A stretch of DNA of 25,995 nt from Ruminococcaceae bacterium UBA3818. Its GTDB lineage: Bacteria; Bacillota; Clostridia; Oscillospirales; Ruminococcaceae. The DNA is taken from the NCBI GenBank assembly GCA_002369315.1, contig DFDW01000004.1:14811-40805 (forward strand), in the 5' to 3' direction. Below are positions 23,862 through 25,995 of this stretch, in pieces. The notes under the pieces were generated by a model. That model was not told where the DNA came from and ran no database searches. It worked only from the letters and a program-made list of their open reading frames with translations. The translations under genes and the position numbers were made by a program. Position 1 is the first letter of the stretch, and every line of letters begins with the position of its first letter.

Positions 23862-23939
23862 GCTGTTTTTTCATCTGTGCCCCACCTGCAATTGGGCAGG
23901 GTCAGGAGCAAAGAAACAGCAGACGGCACTTTTTTGATG
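23862..23939 (+). ncRNA. Possible small structured RNA with terminator-like end (weak)
   Basis: GCTGTTT (23862-23868) can pair with AAACAGC (23914-23920) and GTGCC (23877-23881) with GGCAC (23925-23929), in a pseudoknot-like order; CCTGC/GCAGG (23885-23900) lies inside. TTTTTT follows the last arm. No promoter is recognised. The surrounding 23736-24026 gap has no supported coding gene. Confidence 0.25.
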
Positions 23940-24026
23940 ATAAAAAATCGGGACAATTTTGATATCGCTTGCTCCGAAGCGGGAAGTGTTGGCAAGAAGA
24001 TCCCCTCTATAAGTGTGCGAGAAAAG

Positions 24027-24072
24027 AAAAAATAAAAAACTGAGCCCAGAACGCGAATTGCGCCCCAGGCTC
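24027..24072 (-). terminator. Terminator of the tRNA-Leu gene
   Basis: On the minus strand a stem of 13 pairs with several G-U pairs begins at GAGCC (24072-24068), loops near 24057, closes with GGGCTC (24047-24042), and is followed by AGTTTTTTATTTTTT. It begins 4 nt after the tRNA CCA end. Confidence 0.88.
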
Positions 24073-24076
24073 ATGT

Positions 24077-24163
24077 TGGTGCCGGTAGTCGGGGTCGAAC
24101 CGACACGGTATCGCTACCACTGGATTTTGAGTCCAGCACGTCTGCCAATTCCATCATACCGGC
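24077..24163 (-). tRNA. tRNA-Leu (anticodon CAA)
   Basis: 87 nt including an encoded CCA end. The acceptor arms GCCGGTA/TACCGGC pair fully, the T arm contains GGTTCGA, the anticodon stem CTGGA/TCCAG holds loop CTCAAAA with anticodon CAA, and a long variable arm is present, as expected for class II tRNA-Leu. It reads UUG codons. Confidence 0.97.
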
Positions 24164-24175
24164 GTTACTCTAATT

Positions 24176-24203
24176 ATTATACACAAAAACCAAAAAGAAT
24201 CAA
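24176..24203 (-). promoter_or_regulatory. tRNA-Leu promoter
   Basis: Minus strand: TTGATT (24203-24198), 16-bp spacer and perfect TATAAT (24181-24176), with predicted start a few nt before the tRNA 5' end. Confidence 0.8.
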
Positions 24204-24260
24204 GGGTTTTTTGCGATGAGAAAAAGATTTTACAGAAACATGAATTTTGCCGTAATAGGC

Positions 24261-24289
24261 TTGCAGAAAATGACAACTCATATTATAAT
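24261..24289 (+). promoter_or_regulatory. Candidate promoter of the MATE transporter
   Basis: TTGCAG (24261-24266), 17-bp spacer and perfect TATAAT (24284-24289), about 70 nt before the coding start. The -35 matches consensus at only three positions. Confidence 0.6.
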
Positions 24290-24358
24290 GTTATAAAACG
24301 ATAAAACAACTGAATGCACAGTGTGGAAAGTCAGTAATGACATAAAGGAGGGGCCTTT

Positions 24359-25762
24359 GTGAGTTTTTGGGTAAAAGACAAAGCTTTTTATAAAAAAATG
24401 GCGGCGATTGCAATCCCACTCGCGCTGCAAAATCTGATCAATGTTGGCGTTAGCCTGTTGGATACGGTTATGCTGGGTCAATTGGGAGAAATCGCCATGA
24501 GCGGTTCTTCTCTGGGCAACCAGATTGGGTTTATTTATCAAATCATGAACCTGGGGCTGACTGCTGGGGCAGGCGTTTTGACCAGCCAGTACTGGGGACG
24601 AAAAGACCCTGCATCCATCAGAAAAGTCATGAGCATGGCATATAAAATTTCCATGACGCTGGCGACGATTTTCACCGTTTTGGCATTGACGATTCCCGAT
24701 GTTTTGATGCGCTTTTATACCGAGGAGCCGGCAGTGATCGAGGCCGGCGCCCAGTATCTGCGGATTATCGCTTTTACCTATTGGATCAGCGGCTTTACCA
24801 TGACTTCCATGAGTATTCTGCGCACCGTGGGAACCGTAAAGATCACGCTGTACATGTATATTGTATCGTTTTTTGTCAATGTGTTCTTCAACTATTGCCT
24901 GATTTTCGGTCATTTGGGGTTCCCGCAGCTGGGAATCGTCGGCGCAGCAATTGCCACATTGATTGCCCGCGCAGTAGAGTGCGCTATCATTGTTGTGTAT
25001 GTGTTCCGGATTGATAAAAAAATCTGCTTTCGGGTCCAGGATATTTTTCAAAAAATCGACCGGGAGATTCTGGAAATCTATATGCGTTACGGCGCGCCGG
25101 TACTTTGCAATGAAATGCTGTGGTCGATTGGCAGCACCATGCTGTCGGTGATCATGGGCCATATGGGCTCGAGTTTTGTGGCGGCAAACAGCATCTGTCA
25201 GGTTATTTTCCAGTGTACCTCGGTTATCAACCAGGGTGTGGGGCAGGCCGCCGGCGTTATGGCGGGCAACACCATCGGAGAGGGCAAATACAAACGTGCC
25301 CGCAACCAATCGCTTACGTTGTTTGTCGTCAGCATCGCTTTTGGCATTCTTTCGTCCATGGTGATGTTTGCTATCCGGGGACCGGTGATCGACTGTTATA
25401 AGGTAACGGAAGAAACCCGTATGATTGCCTATTCCATCATGGATATGATGTGTATTCTTGTCCTGTTCCAGGCTATTTCCAGCATCAATATGTTCGGGAC
25501 CCTGCGCGGTGGCGGCGACAGCAAGTTCGTTCTGTTCTTCGATGTTACCTCCATGTGGTTTTTCTCAGTGCCCTTGGGCTGGATAGCCGGTCTGGTGCTT
25601 CATTGGCCGGTCTGGCTGGTATATCTGTGCCTGCGGTCGGGCGATATTTTCAAATCGGTGGCCTGTGTTTTCCGTATTCTTTCCGGCAAATGGATTAAGG
25701 ATGTAACCAGAAGCGACGAGGAGAAAGAGGAAGCGCAAAAAGAAGAAATCGAACAAGGATAA
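24359..25762 (+). CDS. MATE-family efflux transporter
   Basis: A 467-residue integral membrane protein with about 12 helices in two MatE halves, which exports small organic molecules or drugs in exchange for sodium or protons. Family-like features are IAIPLALQNLINVGVSLLDTVMLGQLGE near the N-terminus, GAGVLTSQYWGRKD, and FGTLRGGGDSKFVLFFD in the second half. It starts with GTG after AAAGGAGGGG, which decides the start. The acidic tail (SDEEKEEAQKEE) is probably cytoplasmic. It stands alone between its promoter and a terminator, with no adjacent regulator. Substrate unknown. Confidence 0.95.
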   Translation: MSFWVKDKAFYKKMAAIAIPLALQNLINVGVSLLDTVMLGQLGEIAMSGSSLGNQIGFIYQIMNLGLTAGAGVLTSQYWGRKDPASIRKVMSMAYKISMTLATIFTVLALTIPDVLMRFYTEEPAVIEAGAQYLRIIAFTYWISGFTMTSMSILRTVGTVKITLYMYIVSFFVNVFFNYCLIFGHLGFPQLGIVGAAIATLIARAVECAIIVVYVFRIDKKICFRVQDIFQKIDREILEIYMRYGAPVLCNEMLWSIGSTMLSVIMGHMGSSFVAANSICQVIFQCTSVINQGVGQAAGVMAGNTIGEGKYKRARNQSLTLFVVSIAFGILSSMVMFAIRGPVIDCYKVTEETRMIAYSIMDMMCILVLFQAISSINMFGTLRGGGDSKFVLFFDVTSMWFFSVPLGWIAGLVLHWPVWLVYLCLRSGDIFKSVACVFRILSGKWIKDVTRSDEEKEEAQKEEIEQG

Positions 25763-25771
25763 TATCCGTAA

Positions 25772-25806
25772 AAAAGCGCCTGAAAGCTCAGGCGCTTTTG
25801 TTTTTC
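25772..25806 (+). terminator. Terminator after the MATE gene
   Basis: A 12-bp perfect stem (25772-25783 with 25788-25799), loop AAGC, followed by GTTTTT. It starts 9 nt after the stop codon. Confidence 0.92.
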
Positions 25807-25865
25807 TGTCTTTTGCCGGATAGGATGCCCGCTGCTGCTTTGCTGCCGCATTGGTGGATTACGCG

Positions 25866-25905
25866 CAACAAAAAGGTTCCACCCACCGGCGGAACCTTTT
25901 TGTTG
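25866..25905 (-). terminator. Terminator of the minus-strand gene at the right edge
   Basis: A 15-bp perfect inverted repeat (25866-25880 with 25891-25905) with a 10-nt loop. Read on the minus strand, GGTTCC/GGAACC is followed by TTTTTGTTG. It lies 16 nt after the stop of the partial gene at the window end. Confidence 0.88.
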
Positions 25906-25921
25906 TTTGAACGAAAAGAGG

Positions 25922-25995
25922 TCACAAATGACTTTTTAACCAGCGGTTTAAAAAGTCCAGCTGTTCTTTTGTGTGGAACCAATGCTCGCCGTTTT
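25922..25995 (-). CDS. C-terminal end of an unidentified protein (cut by window end), possibly alpha/beta hydrolase
   Basis: The last 24 codons of a minus-strand frame that runs off the window read NGEHWFHTKEQLDFLNRW, then LKSHL and TGA. A terminator follows directly, which supports this frame over the longer overlapping open frame on the same strand. The GEHWFHT...FLxxW pattern reminds me of the C-terminus of alpha/beta-hydrolase-like proteins, where the His could be catalytic, but the visible part is too short to be sure. Confidence 0.5.
   Translation of the reverse strand, partial: NGEHWFHTKEQLDFLNRWLKSHL

Noticed and set aside
24278..25309. Minus-strand open frame opposite the MATE gene
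   Set aside because: Composition is typical of antisense shadow translation, and the MATE family match on the plus strand is clear.
25788..25982. 64-codon minus-strand open frame at the right edge
   Set aside because: It runs through the strong terminator at 25866-25905. Another frame on the same strand stops just before that terminator and reads as a sensible protein C-terminus.

Overview
The window (about 26 kb, roughly half G+C) looks like core chromosome of a low-to-mid GC Gram-positive anaerobe of the class Clostridia, most likely Oscillospiraceae/Ruminococcaceae. This is inferred from gene content and style: strong GGAGG ribosome sites, sigma-A promoters, many intrinsic terminators, a type III glutamine synthetase, an ANTAR regulator, a YesMN-type two-component system and LplB/YtcP-type permeases. 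No insertion sequence, prophage, CRISPR array or rRNA was seen.

Left to right: (1) 1-3356, plus strand: the end of a glycolytic cluster, pgk (partial), tpiA and gpmI, then a small membrane protein with a Cys-rich tail. (2) 3478-5560, minus: a LacI-type regulator and a PfkB sugar kinase in one unit with a near-consensus promoter and palindromic boxes at the start point. (3) 5581-9166, minus: a MoxR ATPase, DUF58 protein and DUF4129 membrane protein operon. (4) 9295-13054, minus: purA, an ANTAR-domain regulator and pyrG. (5) 13193-15573, plus: glutamine synthetase III, divergent from purA. (6) 15641-19023, minus: AraC-type response regulator and sensor kinase, divergent from (7) 19151-21281, plus: two ABC sugar permeases closed by a terminator with no binding-protein gene. 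(8) 21423-23839, plus: GNAT/YoaP acetyltransferase, GyrI-like protein and CDP-alcohol phosphatidyltransferase. (9) 24027-24203, minus: tRNA-Leu(CAA). (10) 24261-25806, plus: a MATE transporter. (11) Right edge, minus: the last codons of an unidentified gene.

The most interesting region is 9295-15573. An ANTAR antiterminator-type protein sits between purA and pyrG and next to the divergent glutamine synthetase gene. Its receiver domain lacks the phosphorylatable Asp. Both divergent promoters (purA and glnN) are near-consensus, and each is followed within about 20 nt of the predicted start by an intrinsic-terminator-like hairpin with a U tract. The two leaders share a CAGGAAA(A)CGGCA element. 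Together this suggests coordinated transcription attenuation of nitrogen and nucleotide synthesis. I did not find the canonical ANTAR dual hexaloop motif in either leader, so the ANTAR protein's target is unproven and the mechanism may be a different one.

Secondary points are the permease pair without a binding protein, an 8-bp inverted repeat in its divergent control region, and clear candidate operators at the lacI-type promoter.
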